The position numbers and the translations under genes are program-made. Source: Pannonibacter anstelovis (GTDB lineage Bacteria; Pseudomonadota; Alphaproteobacteria; Rhizobiales; Stappiaceae). Taken from it: a stretch of DNA of 64,000 nucleotides. The notes beneath the pieces are model-generated. The model worked only from the letters and a program-made list of their open reading frames with translations. It ran no database searches and was not told the origin of the DNA. Positions 45,986 through 54,403 of the stretch are shown one piece after another. Each line of letters opens with the position of its first letter. Within the stretch, counting starts at the first letter, position 1. The stretch is taken from the NCBI RefSeq assembly GCF_036881715.1, contig NZ_JBAKBF010000003.1, forward strand, positions 310,001 to 374,000. The letters are read 5' to 3'.

Positions 45986-47158
45986 ATGTCTTTCCTTCTG
46001 AACCTGCCACGGCAGGCGGTTCTCATTCTGCTGCTCGTCTTCTTTGGCACGCTGTGCACTTCATCGCTCATACCGGCGATGGGCTACTTCATTGTCGAAG
46101 GGTTGAAGCAGGAGCCCTGGCAGATCGGGCTCTATACCGGCCTTGTGGCCCCGCTGACCATGGTGGTGAACCGGACCTTTGGCGAAAAGCTGGATGGCGC
46201 GGTGGCGGTGAAGCCGCTGCTGCTGATCTCGATCCTGGCCTATCTGGCCATGGCTCTGCTGCTGGCAACGATTCCGGATTTCCCGGTGCTGGTACTTGCC
46301 GGTGCCCCCATCATGGCGGTGGCGAACGGAGCCACCGCGACCGAGTTCACCTATGGCCGCCTTTACGCCGAACGCACCGGCATCGAGGTCACGGAGTATA
46401 ACGCCTGGCTGCGCATGGTGGTATCGCTGGCCTGGGTCATCGGACCGTCCATGACTTTCATTCTGTTTGATCTCGCAGGTTTCCGCGTGGCCTATCTGAT
46501 TTCGGCGGGCCTAGCGGTGATCTGGCTTGTGCTGTGGCATCTGGGCGTGCCGGGAGACTTCCGCGCGCCGCAGCGCCAGCGTGGCACGGCTGCTCTTGAG
46601 GGGATTGACTGGCCCATTCTGCTGGCGGCTTTCACCTGTACGCTCTTTGCCGTTGGCAATGTGCTCTTCACGGCCGCGATGCCTCTCTATTATGTCAAGG
46701 AAGTGGGCCTGCCCGGCTATACGCCTGGTCTGTCGCTGTCCTTCAAGTGCATCGTCGAGGTGATCGCAATCTTCCTTGCTGCACGCATTGCTGCGCGGTT
46801 CGGCTCAAGGACGGTGCTCTACGGTGCTTCGCTCCTGGCGGTGGTCACCTTCCTGCTGTTCACCCAGATCAGCAGCGTGCTGCATGTGGTGATCCTCTCG
46901 GCCATAGAGGGGCTCTACTACGGCCTTTTCGCCGGGGTCGCGATTTCCTTCGTGCAGAGCTATGCCCCGGACAAGCCAGGCCGGGCGACAGCGCTTTACA
47001 TGAACGGGCTTTTTCTCGGCTCTTTCATCGGCTCTGTTTCCATGGGCCTGATTGCCAGCGCCTTCGATTTCCGCACCGTTGTCTTCGTGGCGGCCGGCAG
47101 CGGCCTTGCCGTACTGGTGGCCCTCAGCCAGCTTCGCCCGCCGCGGGGTTCAAGCTGA
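45986..47158 (+). CDS. MFS transporter resembling sugar-efflux (SET) exporters
   Basis: About 390 residues with 12 membrane helices. LPRQAVLILLLVFFGTLCTS, GLYTGLVAPLTMVVNRTFGE, YNAWLRMVVSLAWVIGPSMT and AISFVQSYAPDKPGRATALY recall the SetA/SetB sugar-efflux branch of the major facilitator superfamily, but the substrate is unproven. The ATG at 45986 (MSFLLNLPRQ) was chosen; ATG 45965 and TTG 45950 are in frame upstream. Not part of the TRAP operon, which ends in a terminator, and repeat C lies just upstream. Confidence 0.82.
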   Translation: MSFLLNLPRQAVLILLLVFFGTLCTSSLIPAMGYFIVEGLKQEPWQIGLYTGLVAPLTMVVNRTFGEKLDGAVAVKPLLLISILAYLAMALLLATIPDFPVLVLAGAPIMAVANGATATEFTYGRLYAERTGIEVTEYNAWLRMVVSLAWVIGPSMTFILFDLAGFRVAYLISAGLAVIWLVLWHLGVPGDFRAPQRQRGTAALEGIDWPILLAAFTCTLFAVGNVLFTAAMPLYYVKEVGLPGYTPGLSLSFKCIVEVIAIFLAARIAARFGSRTVLYGASLLAVVTFLLFTQISSVLHVVILSAIEGLYYGLFAGVAISFVQSYAPDKPGRATALYMNGLFLGSFIGSVSMGLIASAFDFRTVVFVAAGSGLAVLVALSQLRPPRGSS

Positions 47159-47173
47159 GGTGCCAGTGCTGCC

Positions 47174-47818
47174 TCAGCCGCCGTAACCGGAAATGACGCG
47201 CCGGGCCTCGGCGTTGACGGCCGCTTCCGTAGCCGCATATTCGCCCTGACGCTGCATCAGGCGGAAGCGCAGATCCTGGATCTCGAACCGGCCATCGCTG
47301 ATCCGGTCGCGGATGCGGTCTGCCTTCTGGCGGCAGGCATTGCGCTCATCGGCGCTGCCGGAGCTGCAATCAAGCCGCGACAGCTCGAAACGGGCATTGT
47401 CGGTGGAGGATTCCAGATATCGCAGCCGGGACTCGACATTTTCAACCTCGCGGCGGGCGGAATAGATGCGGCTGCCGAGCTGATAGGCATATTCAAACTG
47501 ACCAGCCAGGGCCGGCGGGCAGATATCCCCCTTGCTGTCGCCCTGCCGTCCAATGTTGAAGCCGTTGAGCGGGGTGCAATAGATCTGCACACCCTCCTGC
47601 CAGCCGGACTGATAGGCCGCCGGGTCCGGGGAAATGCCATATTGGCCGCAATCTTCCGCGACCTTGGAGATGCGGTTTGCTGCATGACCCGAAGCAGCAT
47701 CCGCCCGGCCCAGCGCACGCCAGTCCCCGGCCTGACACTGTTCCTTGGAAACCGTGTCGCAACCGCTCAAAAGCAGCGCGATGCCCATGGCCGCAGCGGC
47801 CCCCAGCCAGAATTTCAT
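47174..47818 (-). CDS. DUF2799 lipoprotein
   Basis: 214 residues. A lipoprotein signal (KFWLGAAAAMGIALLLSGC) ends in a clear lipobox. The mature part has ALGRADAASGHAANRI, YQSGWQEGVQIYCTPLNGFN and a helical coiled region (RREVENVESRLRYLESSTDN), typical of DUF2799 proteins of unknown function. ATG 47818 has GGGGAG 7 bases upstream. Convergent with the MFS gene. Confidence 0.82.
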   Translation of the reverse strand: MKFWLGAAAAMGIALLLSGCDTVSKEQCQAGDWRALGRADAASGHAANRISKVAEDCGQYGISPDPAAYQSGWQEGVQIYCTPLNGFNIGRQGDSKGDICPPALAGQFEYAYQLGSRIYSARREVENVESRLRYLESSTDNARFELSRLDCSSGSADERNACRQKADRIRDRISDGRFEIQDLRFRLMQRQGEYAATEAAVNAEARRVISGYGG

Positions 47819-47908
47819 GCAAAATCTCCCCAAGATGCCCAGACAAGAGTGATAAGCCGTGCGGAGGGGAACCGGAAGGCAGATTTACGGCAAATTATGG
47901 GTCCAATA

Positions 47909-48448
47909 TCAGGAAACGGCCGGAACCCGCCCCGCCTTGGCATCAGCGATGGCCGCAGCAAAGGCAATGGCGAAGGTTGTCCGGTCCGGCGGGTTGAGGA
48001 AGTCACCGATACCTATGGTGTCGCCGCGAGCGCTCAGGGTGATCTGCGTGACGCCTTCATCTTCAAGCCGCGTCACCGACAGGCGCGCCCAGAAGGGATT
48101 GAACCGGTACTCCTGATGCTGGCGGCCCGGCCCGCTCTTGCGGACGATAATCTCATGCGCGCTGACCGTCACCTCTTCACAGCGGTTGGCCGCCGCATAG
48201 TTCAGCCGGAAAGCGACCCAGACCAGCAGCACATCCAGCCCGAAAAATCCGAAGACCGGCCAGGCGCCAATGGAGAGGAAAAGCAGCCCCGAGACGAAAC
48301 AGACGGCACCCGTGGCCAGCATCAGTACCAGAAAGCCCTTCGGCCCCAGCGAGCGGTGCGGGGTCAGCACCGCAGCAAAGATCGGCCGCTCACCCGGCGC
48401 GGGCGCCGCGTCATCAGGACCTTCAGGATTGCTCTTGGTGCCGCTCAT
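47909..48448 (-). CDS. DUF2244 membrane protein
   Basis: 179 residues with two adjacent N-terminal membrane helices (FLVLMLATGAVCFVSGLLFL, WPVFGFFGLDVLLVWVAFRL), preceded by a Pro-rich cytoplasmic tail (PAPGERPIFAAVLTPHRSLG) and followed by a beta-rich domain. This matches DUF2244, function unknown, common in alphaproteobacteria. Divergent from nth, with only 22 bases between start codons, so both promoters must overlap the neighbouring genes or this gap. Confidence 0.85.
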   Translation of the reverse strand: MSGTKSNPEGPDDAAPAPGERPIFAAVLTPHRSLGPKGFLVLMLATGAVCFVSGLLFLSIGAWPVFGFFGLDVLLVWVAFRLNYAAANRCEEVTVSAHEIIVRKSGPGRQHQEYRFNPFWARLSVTRLEDEGVTQITLSARGDTIGIGDFLNPPDRTTFAIAFAAAIADAKAGRVPAVS

Positions 48449-48470
48449 GAGAAAGCTTTATAGAGGAGAT

Positions 48471-49283
48471 ATGACGCAAGCAAAGATCACAAAAGCGCCA
48501 AAGAAGGGCAAGACCGCTGCTGCGGTGGCGAAAACGCCCGCTCCGGCGCGGCGCAAGAAGGCCGCGCCCCGCTACACGAAGGCCGAGATCCACGCGATCT
48601 TCGACCGGTTCCACACGGACAATCCGGAGCCCAAGGGCGAACTGGACCATGTAAACGCCTTCACACTGCTGGTCGCCGTGGTCCTGTCGGCCCAGGCGAC
48701 GGATGTGGGCGTGAACCGCGCCACGAAGACACTGTTCCGCATCGCCGACACGCCGGAGAAGATGCTGGCACTGGGTGAAGACCGGGTGCGCGAGGAAATC
48801 CGCACCATCGGCCTGTTCAAGACCAAGGCGAAGAATGTCATCGCCCTGTGCGAACAGCTGCTGCGCGATCATGGCGGCGAGGTTCCGGAAAGCCGGGAGG
48901 CGCTGGAGGCTCTCCCAGGCGTTGGCCGCAAGACGGCGAATGTGGTGCTCAACATGGCCTTCGGGCATCCCACCATCGCCGTCGATACCCACCTCTTCCG
49001 CCTGGGCAACCGCATCGGCATCGCTCCCGGCAAAACGCCGCTGGCTGTGGAACTGGCGATGGAGAAGATCGTGCCGGCCGAATATGGGCTGCACGCCCAT
49101 CACTGGCTGATCCTGCATGGCCGTTATATCTGCAAGGCCCGCAAGCCGGAATGCGCACGCTGCCTGATCTACGATCTGTGCAAGAGCCATGAGAAGGTGC
49201 CGATGGATGCGGTGCCGGACATCGCGCTGCGCACGGCGGCGGAGATTGCCGCACGGCAGGCAGAGGCACTGCCTGCATCATGA
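48471..49283 (+). CDS. nth: Endonuclease III
   Basis: 270 residues. A basic, Ala/Lys/Pro-rich N-terminal extension of about 35 residues precedes the glycosylase fold: the helix-hairpin-helix LEALPGVGRKTANVVLNMAF with catalytic Lys, and PTIAVDTHLFRLGNR with catalytic Asp. The iron-sulfur loop CKARKPECARCLIYDLC keeps the C-x6-C-x2-C-x5-C spacing. It removes oxidised pyrimidines and nicks abasic sites. ATG 48471 follows GAGGAGAT. Overlaps the downstream GNAT gene by four bases. Confidence 0.97.
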   Translation: MTQAKITKAPKKGKTAAAVAKTPAPARRKKAAPRYTKAEIHAIFDRFHTDNPEPKGELDHVNAFTLLVAVVLSAQATDVGVNRATKTLFRIADTPEKMLALGEDRVREEIRTIGLFKTKAKNVIALCEQLLRDHGGEVPESREALEALPGVGRKTANVVLNMAFGHPTIAVDTHLFRLGNRIGIAPGKTPLAVELAMEKIVPAEYGLHAHHWLILHGRYICKARKPECARCLIYDLCKSHEKVPMDAVPDIALRTAAEIAARQAEALPAS

Positions 49284-49816
49284 TGCTTCCGGACTGTCCG
49301 CAGCTTTCCTTCCGCAAGTTCGAACTGTCAGACGCTGACTTCCTCATGCGGCTCATGAATGATGATGCGTTCATCGAACATATCGGTGACCGCGGCGTGA
49401 AGCGGATCGAAGATGCCCGCAACTACATCCGCAGTGCCATCCGGCCAGCATACCGGCGGGGCAACTATGGCTTCTGGGTGATTTCGGACAAGCCAGGTGG
49501 CGAGGCGCTGGGCATGGCGGGGCTGGCCAAGCGTGACAATCTGGATCTGCCGGATCTGGGCTATGCGCTGCTGCCGGAAGCGCGCGGACAGGGCCATGCC
49601 ATGGCGGCCTCCCGGGCCGTGCTCGCCTATGGCTTTGGAGCGCTGGCCCTGCCACGCATTCTCGCCATCACCAGTCCGGGGAACGGGGCTTCAAACAGCC
49701 TGCTGGCCCGGCTTGGCTTTGATGTGGCCGTGCAGGATTACCGTCTGCCGAATGCACCGGGACGGCCGCAATTGCTGCATTGCCTCGAGAGGGAAAGATG
49801 GGAGCGCGAGGCCTGA
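49280..49816 (+). CDS. GNAT-family N-acetyltransferase (RimJ/RimL type)
   Basis: 178 residues. SFRKFELSDADFLMRLMNDD at the N-terminus, GMAGLAKRDNLDLPDLGYAL, LPEARGQGHAMAASRAVLAY (acetyl-CoA pyrophosphate loop with QGxA) and ITSPGNGASNSLLARLGF fit the RimJ/RimL branch. Substrate unknown. Coupled to nth by an ATGA overlap; convergent with irr, stop to stop 4 bases apart. Confidence 0.88.
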   Translation: MMLPDCPQLSFRKFELSDADFLMRLMNDDAFIEHIGDRGVKRIEDARNYIRSAIRPAYRRGNYGFWVISDKPGGEALGMAGLAKRDNLDLPDLGYALLPEARGQGHAMAASRAVLAYGFGALALPRILAITSPGNGASNSLLARLGFDVAVQDYRLPNAPGRPQLLHCLERERWEREA

Positions 49817-49820
49817 AAGT

Positions 49821-50261
49821 TCAGGCTGCGCCCTTAGGACGCACCCGCACCACCACATCGATACGCACGATCTCCATGCCCTCAGGAGCCTGCGGGACGC
49901 GGCCAATGCCGATACCGTCGTGCGGAATGTCGACGACCCGGTTCTCGCCTTCAATGAAGAAGTGATGATGATCGTGGACGTTGGTGTCGAAATAGGTCTT
50001 GGTGCCGTCGATGGCGACTTCACGCAGCAGGCCTGCTTCGGTGAACTGGTGCAGGGTGTTGTAGACCGTGGCCAGCGATACCGGCACGGAGGCGCGGACC
50101 GCCTCCTCATGCAGGATTTCCGCTGAGATGTGGCGGTGGCCCTTGGAATAGAGCAATTCAGCAAGAGCGACACGCTGACGCGTCGGGCGCAGCCCGGAAT
50201 CGCGCAGCATTTCAGTCACATCATGGCTGTGGTGGTGGTCGGCGTGATCGGGCGCGGTCAT
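49821..50261 (-). CDS. irr: Iron response regulator Irr (Fur family)
   Basis: 146 residues. LRPTRQRVALAELLYSKGHR and ATVYNTLHQFTEAGLLREVA form the Fur-family DNA-binding domain; KTYFDTNVHDHHHFFIEGEN carries the three-His metal/heme region that marks Irr. In Hyphomicrobiales Irr controls heme synthesis and iron uptake according to heme status. The N-terminus is His-rich (DHADHHHSHD) and lacks the GCPWHD-like heme motif of Bradyrhizobium Irr. Divergent from fabA-fabB-fabI, a conserved placement (from memory). Confidence 0.92.
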   Translation of the reverse strand: MTAPDHADHHHSHDVTEMLRDSGLRPTRQRVALAELLYSKGHRHISAEILHEEAVRASVPVSLATVYNTLHQFTEAGLLREVAIDGTKTYFDTNVHDHHHFFIEGENRVVDIPHDGIGIGRVPQAPEGMEIVRIDVVVRVRPKGAA

Positions 50262-50759
50262 GTCTGACTTTGGATCTCTGTCTCGTCGGCCAGCCTCAGC
50301 GGCGGAACCTAGTGCTATTCGTAGGCATTCGCAGCGCGTGCTTTGAAGGCCTGTCTTGATGGTCTCTATGGCCCTTTGTAGGGGACTTTTTCATATCAAC
50401 AATCCAATTTTGCCATTTCTTGGACCGGGAATGCAAGTTTTTCCTTGGATTGCCGGTCACAAGACCTCACGCCGGTACGATGAAACGGCCGGGGCGGGCC
50501 GCAGGGAGAGCCTTGCACATCACGGTCAGGCCGGGTGGGAGGCGCAACTGGGCCCCAGGAAAGACCCCGCCAGCAAATGACGCAGCGATATCCTTGCCTT
50601 CAGGCCGCGCTTTCGCCTTTCTTTGGCGTTTGGTGATCTTTCGAAGCTGCACCTGCTGTGTTAGGAAGGCCTCGAACACATGACTTAAGAACCGCCTGCC
50701 CTGCGGCAGAGAATGCAAGCCTCACCGGGCGGGCAAACAAGAAGATAAACGGGAACGGA
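50262..50759. other. Long irr-fabA intergenic region
   Basis: Nearly 500 bases between divergent genes. Open frames here (for example 50420-50683 +, 50467-50718 -) have no recognisable product and were not called. The notable feature is a long stem-loop at 50423-50458. I found no clear TTTAGAA-type Irr box. The second half is GC-rich, like a non-coding leader. Confidence 0.45.
50423..50458. other. Long stem-loop in the fabA leader
   Basis: Arms 50423-50437 and 50444-50458 form 13 Watson-Crick pairs out of 15, with two symmetric G-G mismatches, around the loop TTTTTC. It is too long to be a simple operator and has no T-tract; it may be a regulatory RNA structure or a small mobile hairpin. Confidence 0.55.
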
Positions 50760-51266
50760 ATGACCGAACGGCGCTCGAGCTACGAATATGAAGACCTCCT
50801 TGCCTGTGCACGCGGGGAATTGTTCGGACCCGGCAACGCGCAGCTGCCGCTGCCGCCTATGCTGATGTTTGACCGGATCACGGAGCTTTCCGAGACCGGC
50901 GGCGAGTTTGACAAGGGCTTTGCGCGCGCCGAGTTCGACATCAATCCGGACCTGTGGTTCTTCCCCTGCCATTTCCAGGGCAATCCGGTGATGCCGGGCT
51001 GCCTCGGCCTTGATGCCCTGTGGCAGCTGACCGGTTTCTACCTTGGCTGGCTCGGCCTTGAGGGCAAGGGCATGGCCCTGTCTACCGGTGAGGTGAAGTT
51101 CAAGGGCATGGTCACGCCGTCGGTCAAGAAAGTCGAGTATGGCGTCGATTTCAAGCGCATCATGAAGGGCAAGCTCGTGCTCGGTATCGCGGATGGCTGG
51201 CTGAAGGCCGATGGCGAGCAGATCTACAAGGCGACCGACCTGCGGGTTGGCCTCGCCAAGACCTGA
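50760..51266 (+). CDS. fabA: 3-hydroxydecanoyl-ACP dehydratase/isomerase
   Basis: 168 residues, the normal FabA length. The active-site FFPCHFQGNPVMPGCLGLDA holds the catalytic His and Asp near residues 71 and 85; LPPMLMFDRITELSETGG is also typical. It dehydrates and isomerises the C10 intermediate to start unsaturated fatty acids. ATG 50760 (MTERRSSYEYED) chosen by family alignment; the ribosome site is weak. First gene of fabA-fabB-fabI. Confidence 0.97.
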   Translation: MTERRSSYEYEDLLACARGELFGPGNAQLPLPPMLMFDRITELSETGGEFDKGFARAEFDINPDLWFFPCHFQGNPVMPGCLGLDALWQLTGFYLGWLGLEGKGMALSTGEVKFKGMVTPSVKKVEYGVDFKRIMKGKLVLGIADGWLKADGEQIYKATDLRVGLAKT

Positions 51267-51376
51267 TACCATATCAGCCCATGGGTGCGGCTTGCCCGCG
51301 CCCATCCAACATCTGACGAATGAGTTCGCTGCCGCGCCGTAAGGCCAAAGGCAGCCTGGAAAGACAGGAGACCGCG

Positions 51377-52591
51377 ATGAGGCGGGTGGTTGTTACCGGC
51401 ATGGGTATCGTGTCCTCGATTGGCGACACGGCTCAGGAGGTTCTGGAGAGCCTGCAGGCGGGCCGTTCCGGCATCGTGAGGGCGCAGGAATACGCCGATC
51501 TCGGCTTCCGCTGCCAGGTGCACGGTGCTCCGAAGCTCAACCCGTTCGAGGCGCTGGACCGCCGCACCACCCGTTTCATGGGTCAGGGCGCCGCCTGGAA
51601 CTACATCGCCATGCAGCAGGCGATTGCCGATGCAGGCCTTGAGGATGGCGACGTCTCCAACGAGCGCACCGGCATCATCATGGGCTCTGGCGGCCCGTCC
51701 ACCCCCGCCATCGTGGAAGCGGCGGACATCACCCGCACAAAAGGCCCGAAGCGCATCGGGCCGACGGCCGTGCCGAAAGCCATGTCCTCGACCAACTCGG
51801 CGACGCTGGCCACCCCGTTCAAGATCCGCGGCGTGAACTACTCCATCTCCGCAGCCTGTGCCACCACCAACATCTGCATCGGCAATGCAGCCGAGCTGAT
51901 CCAGTGGGGCAAGCAGGACATCGTCTTTGCCGGCGGCGGCGAGGAACTGGACTGGACGCTCTCCTCCCTGTTCGACGCCATGGGCGCCATGTCCTCGAAG
52001 TACAACGAGACACCATCCACCGCCTCGCGCCCCTATGACGCCAACCGCGACGGTTTCGTCATCGCCGGCGGTGCCGGTGTGCTGGTTCTCGAAGAGCTGG
52101 AGCACGCCAAGGCCCGCGGCGCCAAGATCTATGCCGAGATCGTGGGTTATGGCGCAACCTCTGACGGTTACGACATGGTGGCTCCGTCCGGCGAGGGCGC
52201 CGAACGCTGCATGCGCCTTGCGCTGTCCACGGTCGATCTGCCGGTGGATTACCTCAATCCGCATGCCACCTCCACGCCGGTCGGTGACGTCAAGGAAATC
52301 GAGGCAATTCGTGCCGTATTCGGCGACAAGATCCCGCAGATTTCCGCGACCAAGGCTCTCTCCGGCCACTCGCTGGGAGCCGCAGGCGTGCATGAAGCGA
52401 TTTATTCGATCCTGATGATGCAGCACAATTTCATTGCTGCCTCGGCCCATATCGAAACCATTGACCCAGCCTTTGCGGATATGCCGATCGTGCGTGAGCG
52501 CGTCGACAACGCCAAGCTTGATTGCGTTCTGTCCAATGGCTTCGGCTTTGGCGGCACCAACGCCTCCGTGGTTTTCAAACGATACGCTTAA
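51377..52591 (+). CDS. fabB: Beta-ketoacyl-ACP synthase I
   Basis: 404 residues. The Cys-His-His triad is visible: YSISAACATTNICIGNAAEL (Cys near 163), NPHATSTPVGDVKEI and KALSGHSLGAAGVHEAI. It elongates the unsaturated intermediate made by FabA. ATG 51377 (MRRVVVTGMGIVS) has AGGAGA upstream; the in-frame extension to 51320 is not conserved. Lies 110 bases after fabA and 77 before fabI. Confidence 0.97.
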   Translation: MRRVVVTGMGIVSSIGDTAQEVLESLQAGRSGIVRAQEYADLGFRCQVHGAPKLNPFEALDRRTTRFMGQGAAWNYIAMQQAIADAGLEDGDVSNERTGIIMGSGGPSTPAIVEAADITRTKGPKRIGPTAVPKAMSSTNSATLATPFKIRGVNYSISAACATTNICIGNAAELIQWGKQDIVFAGGGEELDWTLSSLFDAMGAMSSKYNETPSTASRPYDANRDGFVIAGGAGVLVLEELEHAKARGAKIYAEIVGYGATSDGYDMVAPSGEGAERCMRLALSTVDLPVDYLNPHATSTPVGDVKEIEAIRAVFGDKIPQISATKALSGHSLGAAGVHEAIYSILMMQHNFIAASAHIETIDPAFADMPIVRERVDNAKLDCVLSNGFGFGGTNASVVFKRYA

Positions 52592-52668
52592 ACAGATTGA
52601 TTGCCGGCGCGCCGGGGCTTTCGAGAAGCCTTCCGGCCGCCTCATGAGCAGTCCGACAGGAGTTTTTT

Positions 52669-53481
52669 ATGGAAGGGCTGATGAAGGGCAAGCGCGGGCT
52701 TGTCATGGGTGTCGCCAATGATCACTCCATTGCATGGGGCATTGCCAAGACCCTTGCGGCACATGGCGCTGAAATGGCCTTCACCTACCAGGGCGAGGCC
52801 TTTGGGAAGCGCATCAAGCCGCTGGCGGAGTCCATCGGTTCCAGCATCCTGCTGCCCTGCGACGTGGAAGACATTGCTTCCGTCGACAACGTCTTTGATG
52901 TGCTGAAGGAAAAGTGGGGCAAGATCGATTTCCTCGTTCATGCCATTGCCTATGCGGACAAGACCGAGCTGCGCGGCCGCTATGCGGACACCAGCAGGGA
53001 AAACTTCAACAAGGCGCTGCTGATTTCCTGCTTCTCCTTCACCGAGATCGTGAAGCGCGCAGCGGCCATCATGCCGGACGGCGGCTCCGTGGTGACGCTG
53101 ACCTATGGCGGCTCCACCCGCGTCATGCCGAACTACAACGTCATGGGCGTTGCCAAGGCGGCACTGGAATCCTCCGTGCGCTACCTGGCGATGGACTACG
53201 GCGAGCAGGGCATTCGCATCAACGCGATTTCCGCCGGCCCCGTGCGCACGCTCGCCGGTTCGGTCATCTCGGATTCGCGCCTGATGTACAATTTCCAGAA
53301 GCGCCACTCGCCGCTGGCCCGCACCGTGACGCTGGACGAGATCGGCGGCTCCGGCCTCTATCTCCTGTCTGAACTTTCGGGCGGCGTGACCGGTGAGATT
53401 CATTTCGTCGACAGCGGCTACAACATCGTGTCCATGCCGCGTCTCGACGAGCTGAAGCGTCAGGACCGCAGCGACGACTGA
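52669..53481 (+). CDS. fabI: Enoyl-ACP reductase (NADH)
   Basis: 270 residues, SDR fold. GLVMGVANDHSIAWGIAKTL is the atypical FabI cofactor loop; YNVMGVAKAALESSVRYLAM has the Tyr-x6-Lys pair near 156. It carries out the last reduction in each fatty-acid cycle and is the type of enzyme triclosan inhibits. Last gene of the fab set; followed by a parS-like site and a bidirectional terminator. Confidence 0.96.
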   Translation: MEGLMKGKRGLVMGVANDHSIAWGIAKTLAAHGAEMAFTYQGEAFGKRIKPLAESIGSSILLPCDVEDIASVDNVFDVLKEKWGKIDFLVHAIAYADKTELRGRYADTSRENFNKALLISCFSFTEIVKRAAAIMPDGGSVVTLTYGGSTRVMPNYNVMGVAKAALESSVRYLAMDYGEQGIRINAISAGPVRTLAGSVISDSRLMYNFQKRHSPLARTVTLDEIGGSGLYLLSELSGGVTGEIHFVDSGYNIVSMPRLDELKRQDRSDD

Positions 53482-53494
53482 TCGTCCTGCCACA

Positions 53495-53510
53495 GGATTC
53501 ACGTGAAACA
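53495..53510. promoter_or_regulatory. parS-like ParB-binding site (left of oriC)
   Basis: GGATTCACGTGAAACA matches the parS consensus TGTTTCACGTGAAACA at 14 of 16 positions. A second half-site (CTCGTGAAACA) follows at 53513-53523. About 6 kb left of the predicted origin, intergenic after fabI. Confidence 0.7.
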
Positions 53511-53523
53511 GTCTCGTGAAACA

Positions 53524-53550
53524 ACAAAGGGGCCCGCGCGGCCCCTTTGT
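53524..53550. terminator. Bidirectional terminator between fabI and the SH3 gene
   Basis: ACAAAGGGGCC (53524-53534) and its perfect complement (53540-53550) form an 11-bp stem with a 5-base loop, with A-rich and T-rich flanks; it separates convergent genes. Confidence 0.85.
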
Positions 53551-53580
53551 CATGTCTGCTGCTGAAAGAACGGCATCCTG

Positions 53581-54135
53581 TCAGTTGCTGATCTTCTCAT
53601 TCGGATAGACGCCGAACAGCCGCACCTGCTCCACCCAGCCGTCATAGCCCTTGCCCTGAACGCGGCACCATGTGCCGTTGCAGGACTTGATGTCCGTCAG
53701 CACCTTGGGGGCAAGATAGGCCTTGATCGCAGCCTCGGCCGCGGGCTCGGAATGAAGGGGAGTGTTCTCACTCTGCTCCCAGGGCGTCACGAGCGCCGTC
53801 CGGCGCGACGAGAGCAGGGTGTGAAACAGCCAGCCTTCCTTGCCTTCCCAGTCGCGCACACGGCGCCAGTTCTCGAATTCCTGCGTGATTTCCACCGGCA
53901 GGCCGCCCTGAACATAGGTCCAGGACACTTCATGCTCGCGCGAGGGGCCCATACGCACGTTTGCCCGGTCAGACTTGATGCTGACGAAACGGGGAAGCGG
54001 CAATCCAGTTGAGCCGGTCTGAGCAGTCTGCGCCAGAACCTGCGGCGCAACGAGCATCAGAGCTGCGGCGGCCATAACAAACAGCTGGAGTTTGCGGGCT
54101 ATCGTGCCAGACAAGGTCTGATCAAACCGGGTCAT
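53581..54135 (-). CDS. Periplasmic bacterial SH3-domain protein
   Basis: 184 residues from ATG 54135. A signal peptide (KLQLFVMAAAALMLVAPQVLAQ) is followed by two SH3-type repeats (FVSIKSDRANVRMGPSREHE with NWRRVRDWEGKEGWLFHTLL; then VKTDIKSCNGTWCRVQ-like VLTDIKSCNGTWCRVQGKGY with DGWVEQVRLFGVYP), matching the SH3_4 family. Probably binds the cell wall or a periplasmic partner. Function unknown. Confidence 0.82.
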   Translation of the reverse strand: MTRFDQTLSGTIARKLQLFVMAAAALMLVAPQVLAQTAQTGSTGLPLPRFVSIKSDRANVRMGPSREHEVSWTYVQGGLPVEITQEFENWRRVRDWEGKEGWLFHTLLSSRRTALVTPWEQSENTPLHSEPAAEAAIKAYLAPKVLTDIKSCNGTWCRVQGKGYDGWVEQVRLFGVYPNEKISN

Positions 54136-54325
54136 ACCGTCCTCATTCACCACTTCAGCATTCCCTTTAGCGAAAGCCATCCCCTGTGGCCAGATCAGCA
54201 GCGCGGTTTTGTCCCTCTAATGCCGCCTGAATCCTGCGGCACCCGACCAAGGTCGATACTGACCGAAGGGCTGGTCCCCTTGTTTCTCGCAGGCCATCTG
54301 ATAAGGAAAACAGGAGCGAACCGCC

Positions 54326-54380
54326 ATGCGGGAATACTGCATGGTGAGAACCTAGGTCCGTGAGGGTTAAAGCACCCTCA
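54326..54380 (+). promoter_or_regulatory. Possible leader peptide and hairpin ahead of the hydroxyacid dehydrogenase gene
   Basis: A nine-codon frame with AGGAG upstream (54326-54355, peptide MREYCMVRT) is followed by the hairpin TGAGGGT/ACCCTCA (54361-54367 with 54374-54380), 24 bases before the gene. CCATGC/GCATGG overlapping the frame could form a rival stem. Attenuator-like, but speculative. The rest of 54136-54403 shows only one other hairpin (TGCCGC/GCGGCA near 54221-54242). Confidence 0.3.
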
Positions 54381-54403
54381 ACGCAACGCAGAAGGCTAGT
54401 GGC

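Noticed and set aside
50356..50718. Several open frames in the irr-fabA gap
   Set aside because: None shows a recognisable domain; frames on both strands overlap, and the region contains a long hairpin. No basis to call a gene.
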